Made by a program: the position numbers and the translations under genes. A stretch of 15,932 nt of DNA from Clostridiaceae bacterium (lineage in GTDB: Bacteria > Bacillota > Clostridia > Oscillospirales > QAMX01): NCBI GenBank assembly GCA_016297585.1, contig JAEDGJ010000042.1, positions 1 to 15,932 on the forward strand, written 5' to 3'. The notes beneath the pieces are model-generated. The model was not told where the DNA came from, searched no databases, and worked only from the letters and a program-made list of their open reading frames with translations. Below, one piece after another: positions 1 through 6,521 of this stretch; position 1 is the first letter of the stretch; each line of letters opens with the position of its first letter.

Positions 1-1287
1 GCCGATCACGGCGCGCAGATAGAGACTGATCGTATTCGCGGCGAACAGACCCATCACGCCGTAGTGCAGGCGGTACGAAAACAGCCACGACAGCGGCAGA
101 CGCACGACCCAGACGCAGATGACGGTGTAGATCATCACGAACCGGACGTCGCCGCCCGCCTGGAGCTGCGGATCCATCGCGTTGATCGCCACGCCCGCGA
201 CGTCCATCACGATCAGGATCCACAGGATCCGCGCGCTCTCCGCCGCCATCTCCGCGTTCGACGAGTACCAGCCGCAGAACGTGTCCGCGCCGAGCCAGAC
301 GATCAGCCCCAGCGCGACGGTCGCGGCGATGCCGAGCAGCCAGATGCGGATCCCCGCGCGTTTGGCGTCCCGTACGCGCTTGGCGCCCAGCAGATTGCCG
401 ACCACCGGCAGCGCGATGGTCGAGCAGATGCCCTGCGGGATCCCGATGAAGGTATTCACCGTCATCAGAATCTGATAGACGCCGCTCGCAAACGTCCCGA
501 GCGACACCGCGATGCTGTTGATCAGCAGATAGCCGACCTGTACGATCGTATTCGACAGGCTGACCGGCGCGCCGACGCGCATCACGCGCTTCACCGTCTC
601 CGCACCGCCGCGCAGCCGGAGCATCCGCCCAAACCGGATCGGCACCCCGTGACGGTTTTTATGGAGCGCCGCCGCCGTCAGCACCACACCCACCGCACGG
701 CAGCAGACGTAGGTCAGCGCGGCGCCCAGCTCCTCCATGCCCAGAACGCGGATGAACAGCCACGCAAAGGCGAGCTGCGACAGGTTCATCACCACATACG
801 CCCGCATCGGCCGCACGGTGTCCCCCATCGAGCGGCAGACGCCCGCAAATACCGAATGCAGGATGTACAGCGGCAGCGAGACCATCAGCACCCGGAAATA
901 CCGCAGCGCTTCCCCGAAAAACGCCGGTTCCGCCGTCGGCATCAGAAGCCGGAGCAGCCCGGAGGCAAACGCGATCAGCAACGCCGCGGCGCCGACCGAC
1001 AGCAGCAGCGATACGCCCCCCGTGCGCTCGACCGTCTCCGCCGCGCCGCACAGGTCGCCCTCGCCGGTCTGGCGCGACACCACGACCGACGAGCCGGTGA
1101 CCACGACGGCAAACGCCGCGAACACCATCGCGAGGATCGTATTCGCCATGCCCGTCGCGGCCAGCGCGCTTTCGCTGATCGTACTGATGACCTGCGAAAA
1201 CAGCAGCCCCACGCCGAGCGTCACCATATTTTCAAGGATTACCGGCAGCACAAAATCCCGTGATACCGCGCTTTTTTCCGCTCCCAT
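1..1287 (-). CDS. MATE family multidrug/cation exporter (3' end outside window)
   Basis: This is a polytopic inner-membrane antiporter of the MATE family, which exports drugs or metabolites in exchange for Na+ or H+. The 429 visible codons run open to the window edge; family members are about 440-460 residues, so only a short C-terminal piece is missing. Seen directly: the N-terminus reads MGAEKSAVSRDFVLPVILEN, followed by hydrophobic helices with the family pattern around residues 40-75 (ALAATGMAN, then VVTGSSVVVSRQTGEGD), and a matching second half with GAPVSLSNTIVQVGYLLINS and IGIPQGICSTIALPVVGNLLG. The ATG at 1285-1287 has a GGAGGA ribosome site five bases upstream. It lies downstream of the Gfo/Idh gene on the same strand, separated by a hairpin, so it may be partly independent. 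The substrate cannot be read from the sequence. The family call is firm; the exact subfamily (NorM, DinF-like, MepA-like) is not. Confidence 0.9.
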   Translation of the reverse strand, partial: MGAEKSAVSRDFVLPVILENMVTLGVGLLFSQVISTISESALAATGMANTILAMVFAAFAVVVTGSSVVVSRQTGEGDLCGAAETVERTGGVSLLLSVGAAALLIAFASGLLRLLMPTAEPAFFGEALRYFRVLMVSLPLYILHSVFAGVCRSMGDTVRPMRAYVVMNLSQLAFAWLFIRVLGMEELGAALTYVCCRAVGVVLTAAALHKNRHGVPIRFGRMLRLRGGAETVKRVMRVGAPVSLSNTIVQVGYLLINSIAVSLGTFASGVYQILMTVNTFIGIPQGICSTIALPVVGNLLGAKRVRDAKRAGIRIWLLGIAATVALGLIVWLGADTFCGWYSSNAEMAAESARILWILIVMDVAGVAINAMDPQLQAGGDVRFVMIYTVICVWVVRLPLSWLFSYRLHYGVMGLFAANTISLYLRAVIG

Positions 1288-1307
1288 CTTGTCCTCCGCT
1301 GCCCGGG

Positions 1308-1347
1308 AAAAGTCCGCAAGGCCGCCGGAATGCTCTCCGACGGCCTT
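1308..1347 (-). terminator. probable intrinsic terminator after the Gfo/Idh gene
   Basis: Read on the minus strand, AAGGCCGTCGGA and TCCGGCGGCCTT form a 12-pair stem with one mismatch around a six-base loop. A short T-run (four Ts) follows about six bases after the stem. It sits between the stop of the dehydrogenase and the ribosome site of the MATE gene. The T-run is short and offset, so read-through into the MATE gene is plausible. Confidence 0.5.
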
Positions 1348-1360
1348 CCGGCACCCCATT

Positions 1361-2446
1361 TTATTCGCCGATGACGACTTCGTGACCCGTTTCACCGGAT
1401 TTGTAGATCGATTCGAGGATCTGCATGATCACAATGCCGTCCGTGCCCGGGCTGCGGCACTCGAAGGGCTTGCCCGCGTCGCAGGCGATGCCGCAGTCGA
1501 CGAAATGCGACACCTCGCGATTAAACGCCGCCTCGTCGAACGTCACCTTGTTCGCAAGAGAGACGTTGGCCATATAGCCGTTCTGGTTCGTGAACAGCGC
1601 GATCTCGGGGGACACCTGCAGTCCCGCCTTCGTGCCGAAGAGCGTGATGTCGCCGGATCCCTTTTCGATGTTCAGGTCGAACGAGCACTCGACGGACAGG
1701 ATCGCGCCGTTGTCGAAGCGGATCATCGCCGTCGCAAGATCCTCGACGGTGAACTCAAAGCGGCTCTCCTTCGTCGTGGAGGACCAGACGTCCGCCGCCT
1801 GCCGCACCTCGGGACGGTTGCCGAGCTTATGGAAGGTCGCGCCGTACACGGACACGGGACGCGGATTGCCCATCAGATAGCGGGACAGATCGATGACATG
1901 GACGCCAAGGTCGATCAGGGGACCGCCGCCGGAATAGGCCTTATCGCCGAACCAGCCGCCGGGGAAGCCGTGGCGGCGCAGATAGGTCGCCTTGCCGTAG
2001 TAGATCTCGCCGACGGTGCCCGCGTCGATCATCTCCCGCGCGACGCCGGCATCCGCGCCGAAGCGGCGGACAAAGCCGATCTGCAGGACACGGTGGTTGC
2101 GGTCGGCGGCCTCCTGCATCGCGCGCGCCTCGGCGGAGTTCATCGCCATCGGCTTCTCGCACAGCACATGGCAGCCCGCGTTCAGCGCCGCGATCGTCGC
2201 GGGCGCGTGCGCCGCGTTCCAGGTGCAGACGGACACGCAGTCGAGCTTCTCCGCCGCGAGCATCTCGTTGTAATCGGTGTACACATGCGACGGATCGACG
2301 CCGTACTTTTCCGCATACCGGAGCGCCTTTTCACGGTCGAGATCGCAGAGCGCCGCAAGCTCCACGTCCGGACGCTCAAGATACCCCTTCGTATGCAGAT
2401 GGCTGATGCCGCCGGTGCCGATGATGGCCGCTTTGATCTTTTTCAT
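1361..2446 (-). CDS. Gfo/Idh/MocA family NAD(P)-dependent oxidoreductase
   Basis: A 361-residue cytoplasmic dehydrogenase of the Gfo/Idh/MocA family, which oxidises or reduces sugars, inositols and related polyols with NAD(P). The N-terminal Rossmann domain shows GTGGIS at residues 10-15, an acidic residue (Asp35) after the second strand where NAD ribose is bound, and the EKP motif at 97-99, whose Lys is the usual catalytic or cofactor-contacting residue. The C-terminal half has the DLGVHVID motif (179-186), where the Asp and His of this class lie in the active site. Full length for the family. The ATG at 2444-2446 is preceded by AAGGAG eight bases upstream. The gene is divergent from the DUF975 gene; the gap between them is 119 bases and AT-rich. 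I see no convincing minus-strand promoter there, only a TTGTCA with a poor -10. Substrate unknown. Confidence 0.93.
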   Translation of the reverse strand: MKKIKAAIIGTGGISHLHTKGYLERPDVELAALCDLDREKALRYAEKYGVDPSHVYTDYNEMLAAEKLDCVSVCTWNAAHAPATIAALNAGCHVLCEKPMAMNSAEARAMQEAADRNHRVLQIGFVRRFGADAGVAREMIDAGTVGEIYYGKATYLRRHGFPGGWFGDKAYSGGGPLIDLGVHVIDLSRYLMGNPRPVSVYGATFHKLGNRPEVRQAADVWSSTTKESRFEFTVEDLATAMIRFDNGAILSVECSFDLNIEKGSGDITLFGTKAGLQVSPEIALFTNQNGYMANVSLANKVTFDEAAFNREVSHFVDCGIACDAGKPFECRSPGTDGIVIMQILESIYKSGETGHEVVIGE

Positions 2447-2500
2447 GACCTTTTCTCCTTCTTTTTTGCAAATATTTATTGCTATTTGATGAACAAGTCG

Positions 2501-2529
2501 TTGACAAACTATGACATATCCCTTATAAT
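2501..2529 (+). promoter_or_regulatory. consensus housekeeping promoter for the DUF975 gene
   Basis: TTGACA at 2501-2506 and TATAAT at 2524-2529 are both perfect matches to the main sigma factor consensus, with the ideal 17-base spacer. A second TGACA at 2512-2516 repeats the one in the -35 region ten bases on, one helical turn away. A start of transcription near 2536 would give a leader of about 30 bases that carries AGGAGG at 2549-2554 before the ATG at 2566. Confidence 0.88.
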
Positions 2530-2565
2530 GGAGCTACCTTATCATTCGAGGAGGATTACGGATTT

Positions 2566-3195
2566 ATGTTGGAGAGAGCGGAAATCAAAGCACGCGCAAA
2601 AGCGGTCTGTTCGGAAAACCGCGGCATCGGCATCGGAGGCTATGTCGTCTTTTCGCTGGTCGTCGGCGCCATTTCCGGCGCGACCTTCGGACTTGCCGCG
2701 CTGATCATCGTACCCGTCCTCACGGTCGGCTACAGCTATTTCGTCACGCGCTACTATCTCGGCGACGCGCAGCCCAACATCGGCGATATTTTCACCAAGA
2801 GCTTCGACAACTTCGGCCGCAAGCTCGGCGGTATGCTCTGGATGGAGCTGTGGGTCTATCTGTGGTCGCTGCTGTTTGTCATTCCCGGCATCATCAAGGC
2901 GCTGGCCTATTCGATGACGCCCTACATCCTCGCAAACCATCCCGACGTCGAGGCGACGGAAGCGCTGAAGCTCTCGATGCGCATGACCGACGGCCATAAG
3001 GGCAAGATCTTCGTCATGGGCTTAAGCTTCATCGGCTGGGAGCTGCTGTCCGCGCTGACCTGCGGCATCCTCGAAATCATCTACGTCGGCCCGTACCGCG
3101 AGGCGGCGATGGCGGGGCTCTTCATCGAGCTGCGCGACAACGCCCTCGCCAACGGCACGATCTCCGAGGCCGAGTTAAACGGCGAGCACTTTTAA
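2566..3195 (+). CDS. DUF975 family integral membrane protein
   Basis: A 209-residue membrane protein of the DUF975 family, common in Clostridia and of unknown function. Seen in sequence: a short charged N-terminal helix (1-20), hydrophobic stretches at about 22-60, 88-118 and 147-175, and the family signature in the middle, VIPGIIKALAYSMTPYILA, followed by EALKLSMRMTDGHKGKIF and then LSFIGWELLSALTCGI. The family places this conserved amphipathic block between the third and fourth membrane regions. The C-terminus after PYREAAMAGLF is short and polar. There is no signal peptide. The gene stands alone between a perfect promoter and a strong terminator, so it is a monocistronic unit. AGGAGG lies 11 bases before the ATG. 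No function should be assigned beyond the family name. Confidence 0.9.
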   Translation: MLERAEIKARAKAVCSENRGIGIGGYVVFSLVVGAISGATFGLAALIIVPVLTVGYSYFVTRYYLGDAQPNIGDIFTKSFDNFGRKLGGMLWMELWVYLWSLLFVIPGIIKALAYSMTPYILANHPDVEATEALKLSMRMTDGHKGKIFVMGLSFIGWELLSALTCGILEIIYVGPYREAAMAGLFIELRDNALANGTISEAELNGEHF

Positions 3196-3217
3196 TCCCG
3201 CTTTCATACCGCTCCGC

Positions 3218-3261
3218 AAAGTCCCGGGAACGGCCGAAACGCCCGTTTCCGGGACTTTTTT
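3218..3261. terminator. strong terminator between DUF975 gene and eda
   Basis: AAAGTCCCGG (3218-3227) pairs perfectly with CCGGGACTTT (3249-3258). GAACGG and CCGTTT extend the stem to 16 pairs with one G-T wobble, and the loop is about nine bases. Six Ts (3256-3261) follow on the plus strand, so it ends the DUF975 transcript. On the minus strand only three Ts follow, so it is weaker for eda. The eda stop codon (3260-3262) overlaps the T-run. Confidence 0.92.
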
Positions 3262-3892
3262 ATACGCCCGCCGCCCGGCAGAGCGCGCGCGCCTTCTCCG
3301 TCAGCACGTCGTACCGCCCTTCCAGGATCGCCTTCCGGTCGACGAGGTTTCCGCCGACCCCCGCGCAGACGCAGCCGGCGTCCAGAAACGCGCGCACGTT
3401 TTCCGCATCCACGCCGCCGACTGCCGCGAGCGGAATATGCGCATACGGCCCCGCCAGCGCGCGGATATACCCCGCGCCGAGGCTCCCCGCCGGAAACAGC
3501 TTGACGATGTCCGCGCCGTACCGGTACGCGTCGGCAACCTCGCTCGGCGTGAACGCGCCGGGAATGGACACAAGCCCCCGCTCGCGCGTCCGGCGGATGA
3601 CGTCCGCGTCCACGTTCGGCGAGATGATATATTTCGCGCCCGCGTCCGCCGCCATATCGACCTGCGCGGGCGTCATCACGGTGCCCGCGCCGATGCAGAC
3701 GCCGTCGAGCTTCGACAGCCGGTGGATCGCCATCGCCGCGCAGGGCGGGTTGCGCTGATCGAAGGTGATCTCCGCAAAACGGATACCGCCCGCGCATAAA
3801 GCGCGAACGGTATCGGCCGCGCGGTCATTGGGCACGCCGCGCAGAATCGCAATCAGTTTTCGTTCGTACAGGCTTGTAAGCAAGGCTTCCAT
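3260..3892 (-). CDS. eda: KDPG/KHG aldolase (2-keto-3-deoxy-6-phosphogluconate aldolase)
   Basis: A 210-residue class I aldolase that splits 2-keto-3-deoxy-6-phosphogluconate into pyruvate and glyceraldehyde 3-phosphate, and in many members also handles 4-hydroxy-2-oxoglutarate. It serves the Entner-Doudoroff or uronate routes. Motifs in order: ILRG (16-19, phosphate-side Arg18), AEITF with catalytic Glu41, GAGTV (68-72), ISPN (90-93), PGAFTPSE (111-118), and VKLFPAG with Lys131 as the Schiff-base lysine. The ATG at 3890-3892 is preferred over an in-frame ATG at 3934, which would overlap the upstream gene; GGAAGGA lies just before it and covers the upstream stop region. It is 20 bases downstream of the pseudokinase gene and probably co-transcribed. 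No KDPG kinase or dehydratase is nearby, so the pathway is not fixed. Confidence 0.93.
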   Translation of the reverse strand: MEALLTSLYERKLIAILRGVPNDRAADTVRALCAGGIRFAEITFDQRNPPCAAMAIHRLSKLDGVCIGAGTVMTPAQVDMAADAGAKYIISPNVDADVIRRTRERGLVSIPGAFTPSEVADAYRYGADIVKLFPAGSLGAGYIRALAGPYAHIPLAAVGGVDAENVRAFLDAGCVCAGVGGNLVDRKAILEGRYDVLTEKARALCRAAGV

Positions 3893-3912
3893 ATCCCGAA
3901 AACGTCCTTCCT

Positions 3913-6174
3913 TTAGTTGCCGCCTCCCAGCCATGCGGGCGGTCCGTTATCGGTGCCGGCGGAGCCGGAGGGTTCCGAGGTGTCCGGAGCCTCCGAGGAC
4001 TGATCCGGCATATCCGTCTGATCCGGCACGGTCGTCTGGTCGGGCGCCGTCGTATCCGCGCCGCCGCCGATCCAGGACGGTGCGGTCGCCTGACCGGTAC
4101 CGGTCTGATCCGGCTCTCCCGTCACAGCCGTCGTGATCTCGGGGCCGACGTAGGTGACGACGTCGAGCTTCGTATAGGTGCTGTAGTTCTCCAGCGTCTT
4201 GGACACGAGCTCACCGTCGATGTACACGAGGCGGTAGGAAACCGTCTTTTTGCCGGAGTGCCCGGACGTATTGCCCTGGCGGGTCGTGCCCGGCTCCATC
4301 GTCTCGTCGACGACGGTCAGCGTCTCATACGGCGTGTATTCGAGCCGTTCGGTCTTGATCTCGACCGTCTTATTCTCCGTCTTCGTGCCCATGATCGTCA
4401 CGGTGACGTAGCTGCCCTCCTGCGTCACGAGCAGCTTGATCGGATAGTCGGTGTTGTTGACGAATTTGAAGTCCTGGCTGCCCCACGACACGGTCGCATC
4501 CTCGCCCTTGGGCGTATACTTAACCGTGTAGCGGTGGTTGCGGCGCTCGGTGATCTTCAGATCCGCGCGGATGGCCGCCATGTAGATCGTGGAGCTGACC
4601 TGGCAGATGCCGCCGCCGATACCGTCGGCGATCTCACCCGCGAGGTAGATCTTGGCGTCCTTGAAACCGCGCTCCGCCGTACGCGGACCGACGGTGTCGT
4701 TAAAGGAGAACTCCTCGCCGGGCGCGAGCTCCTTGCCGTTGACGTTCTCGCACGCAAGGCGCACGTTCGTCGTGCGGTTGACCTCGGCAGGATTGAGCTT
4801 CGTCTGGACCGTGATGAGCTCGTCGGTGTAATACTCGATCGCCTCGGTCGTCGTCGTCGCCTCCGTCGTGGCGGAGGTCGTCGTCGTCGCGCGGGTCGTC
4901 GTCGTGGTCGTCGCACGGGTCGTCGTCGTGGTAGCCTGCGTCGTGGCCGCCGTGGTGGTCGTTGTCGTGGCGATCATCGTGGTGGTGGTCGTCGCTTCCG
5001 TCGTAGCCGCCGTTGTCGTCTGCGAGCCTCTAAGCGACGGCAGAACCCCCAGCGCGGACAGGATCGCGAGTCCCGCCACGAGAATGATGACCAGCGGGGC
5101 GGCGATCAGCACGCCCGTCAGCTTCGGCGACATCTTCTTCCGGGGAGGCTTCGCGCTCTGCGGCGCGGAAGTCCTCGCGTTCCCCGCCGCACTCTGCGCC
5201 GCAGGCTTTGTCTGGGCGGACGGCGTGCGGGGCGCTTTGACGGCAGCGGCAGCCGCGCCTGTCCCCGCAGCCGCACCGACGGCCGCACCGACCGGGGCCG
5301 CGGCAAATCCGGCGCCCGCGGTTTTCAGATAGCTGCGCAGATCCTGCCGGAACGCGGCGGGACTCGGATAGCGCGCGGCGGGATCCGCTTCGCAGGCGTG
5401 CAGAACCGGCGCCGCGAGCGCGGGACTCCCGGTCTGCGGCGCGGGCAGCTTCTCCCCCGCCATCCGCCGCGCCAGCGCATCGAGACGGTCCTGCGCGCTG
5501 ACGGGTTCGGGATAATTCGGCAGAAACGGCATCCGGCCGTTGTTCAGCGTCCGGTAGATGACCATGCCGAGCGAATACAGATCGGACTGCGGGCCCGGCG
5601 TCGCGCCGCGGTAGACCTCCGGCGCCATATAGTAGGCCGCATGCGGCTCCGGAATGCCGACGGGAGCCGACGCCTGCAGCGTGCGCGACAGCCCGAAGCC
5701 GCCGAGGCGGTACGAGCCGCGTTTCGACACGAAAATATGCTCCGGACGCACGTCGCCGTGCACGATGCCCACTTTTTCCAGCGCGTCCAGCGCCGTGCAG
5801 ATGTCGACGCCCATCTCGATGAGCTCATCCGCGCTCAGCGCGTGCGACGCGGCGTATACGGCAAGCCGCGTGCAGTATTCCATGCGCATATGTACCGCAA
5901 AGCCGCCGTCGTCATCCACCACCCGGATGTCCTCCGGCACGAGCAGACTCGAGATCTGCCGGAGCCCTGCCATCTGCGCGCACCATTCGTCGATCCGGCG
6001 GCGCACCTCGGCGCGGTTCTGTCCCGCTTCCACGGGCACTTTCGTTATCTTGATCGCGGCATACAGCGTTTCGCCGAATTCCACGCGGCGCGCGCGGTAT
6101 ACCACCGAATTTGCGGTTTCGGATTCCACCGATTCGACAGACCATTCCGGCCAGACAAAGGTTACAGATTCCAT
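3913..6174 (-). CDS. membrane pseudokinase fused to VanW and G5 domains
   Basis: A 753-residue single-pass membrane protein. Residues about 10-285 form a Ser/Thr-kinase-like domain: AAIK with Lys42, catalytic loop HGDVRPEH with Asp141, APE (184-186) and SDLYSLG. The loop Asn is His146, the DFG Asp is Gly159 (GGFG), and the Gly-rich loop is degenerate, so phosphotransfer is unlikely. An Ala/Pro linker follows, then a basic stretch and one membrane helix (about 351-377), a Thr-rich stalk (386-444), a VanW domain (about 452-596, with FSFNDTVGPRT and GGGICQVSSTIY), a G5-like domain (about 598-676), and a Pro/Asp/Thr-rich tail with two WIGGG/WLGGG motifs. The expected topology is kinase-like domain inside and VanW/G5 outside near peptidoglycan. 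The start at 6174 has GGAG six bases upstream; an in-frame ATG at 6186 has no good ribosome site. It leads a unit with eda. VanW function is poorly defined; a sensor or scaffold role is inferred. Confidence 0.9.
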   Translation of the reverse strand: MESVTFVWPEWSVESVESETANSVVYRARRVEFGETLYAAIKITKVPVEAGQNRAEVRRRIDEWCAQMAGLRQISSLLVPEDIRVVDDDGGFAVHMRMEYCTRLAVYAASHALSADELIEMGVDICTALDALEKVGIVHGDVRPEHIFVSKRGSYRLGGFGLSRTLQASAPVGIPEPHAAYYMAPEVYRGATPGPQSDLYSLGMVIYRTLNNGRMPFLPNYPEPVSAQDRLDALARRMAGEKLPAPQTGSPALAAPVLHACEADPAARYPSPAAFRQDLRSYLKTAGAGFAAAPVGAAVGAAAGTGAAAAAVKAPRTPSAQTKPAAQSAAGNARTSAPQSAKPPRKKMSPKLTGVLIAAPLVIILVAGLAILSALGVLPSLRGSQTTTAATTEATTTTTMIATTTTTTAATTQATTTTTRATTTTTTRATTTTSATTEATTTTEAIEYYTDELITVQTKLNPAEVNRTTNVRLACENVNGKELAPGEEFSFNDTVGPRTAERGFKDAKIYLAGEIADGIGGGICQVSSTIYMAAIRADLKITERRNHRYTVKYTPKGEDATVSWGSQDFKFVNNTDYPIKLLVTQEGSYVTVTIMGTKTENKTVEIKTERLEYTPYETLTVVDETMEPGTTRQGNTSGHSGKKTVSYRLVYIDGELVSKTLENYSTYTKLDVVTYVGPEITTAVTGEPDQTGTGQATAPSWIGGGADTTAPDQTTVPDQTDMPDQSSEAPDTSEPSGSAGTDNGPPAWLGGGN
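4843..5019 (-). repeat. Thr-rich stalk coding repeat (GTC/ACG-type low complexity)
   Basis: This stretch encodes about 59 residues that are nearly all Thr and Ala with scattered Arg, Glu and Gln, between the membrane helix and the VanW domain. Within it an exact 17-base unit occurs at 4892-4908 and again at 4916-4932, 24 bases apart, encoding two copies of an eight-residue TTTTTTRA-like unit. The multiple-of-three period means that gain or loss of a unit would keep the frame. It probably acts as an extended, possibly glycosylated spacer through the cell wall. Confidence 0.8.
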
Positions 6175-6236
6175 AGCGTTCTCCATTTTATCCCAAGTTC
6201 AGGCGTGCCCGCCCGAAAAACCATACTCATATTTTT

Positions 6237-6265
6237 ATTATATCACAGCCCCGTTCCCGTTACAA
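6237..6265 (-). promoter_or_regulatory. extended -10 promoter for the pseudokinase-eda unit
   Basis: Read on the minus strand, TTGTAA (four of six) is followed by a 17-base spacer and a perfect TATAAT. TG one base before the -10 makes it an extended -10 element. The start site would be near 6230, giving a leader of about 55 bases before the chosen ATG at 6174. Confidence 0.75.
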
Positions 6266-6420
6266 GGAAAAGCGCGGATTTTTTCTCAAAAATTCATGAA
6301 TCCCGAGGCCGCGGGCACCGCCGGTGTTATGTTATTAGACGCCCTCCGCCCCCGTTTTGTTTCAGAGGCCGGTTTTTTTCGTCATCCTGCCGCAATAACC
6401 GGAAAATTGTCTGCATACGG

Positions 6421-6449
6421 TTGACAAAAGTCTTTTTTTGTGCTATATT
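6421..6449 (+). promoter_or_regulatory. promoter for the cysteine-containing Gfo/Idh gene
   Basis: TTGACA (6421-6426, perfect) and TATATT (6444-6449, five of six) are separated by exactly 17 bases. Transcription would start near 6456, 66 bases before the ATG at 6522. Confidence 0.82.
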
Positions 6450-6455
6450 AGCACA
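6439..6455. promoter_or_regulatory. perfect inverted repeat over the -10 box, candidate operator
   Basis: TGTGCTA (6439-6445) and TAGCACA (6449-6455) are exact reverse complements separated by TAT. The repeat covers the whole -10 hexamer and ends about at the start of transcription, where a dimeric repressor would block polymerase. No regulator gene lies in the window, and the sequence is not a CIRCE element, whose half-sites are nine bases long with a nine-base gap. Operator function is inferred. Confidence 0.55.
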
Positions 6456-6521
6456 CGTTCCGATACACGTTTTTCTCTCGTTTTGAAAAACCGGAGTCAT
6501 GCTTTGAAAGGGGAAAATCAC

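Larger units (their letters stand above)
6187..6521. other. divergent intergenic control region (335 bases)
   Basis: No gene fits here. It is more AT-rich than its flanks and separates the minus-strand pseudokinase unit from the plus-strand dehydrogenase. It holds a minus-strand promoter (6237-6265), a plus-strand promoter (6421-6449) with an inverted repeat over its -10, and a perfect 10-base palindrome ATTCATGAAT at 6292-6301 between them. The two start sites are roughly 220 bases apart. Nothing resembling a known riboswitch is visible in the 66-base leader of the dehydrogenase, which ends in AAAGGGG (6507-6513) before the ATG at 6522. Confidence 0.75.

Noticed and set aside
737..2704. 655-codon plus-strand frame crossing the MATE, dehydrogenase and DUF975 genes
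   Set aside because: It runs through three real genes, a terminator and a perfect promoter, and shows no domain.
3893..3934. Longer eda start at 3934
   Set aside because: It would overlap the upstream gene by 22 bases and add residues absent from the family; the ATG at 3892 has a good ribosome site.
4843..5019. Possible CRISPR-like or non-coding repeat array
   Set aside because: The repeats have no unique spacers of constant length and keep one reading frame encoding a Thr stalk.
6439..6455. CIRCE heat-shock operator
   Set aside because: CIRCE has nine-base half-sites TTAGCACTC and GAGTGCTAA with a nine-base gap; this repeat has seven-base arms and a three-base gap, and the gene is not a chaperone.
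4258..6486. 742-codon open frame on the plus strand opposite the pseudokinase gene
   Set aside because: It is extremely rich in Arg, has no recognisable domain, and lies antisense to a gene with clear kinase-fold, VanW and G5 motifs. GC-rich codon usage leaves the opposite frame open.
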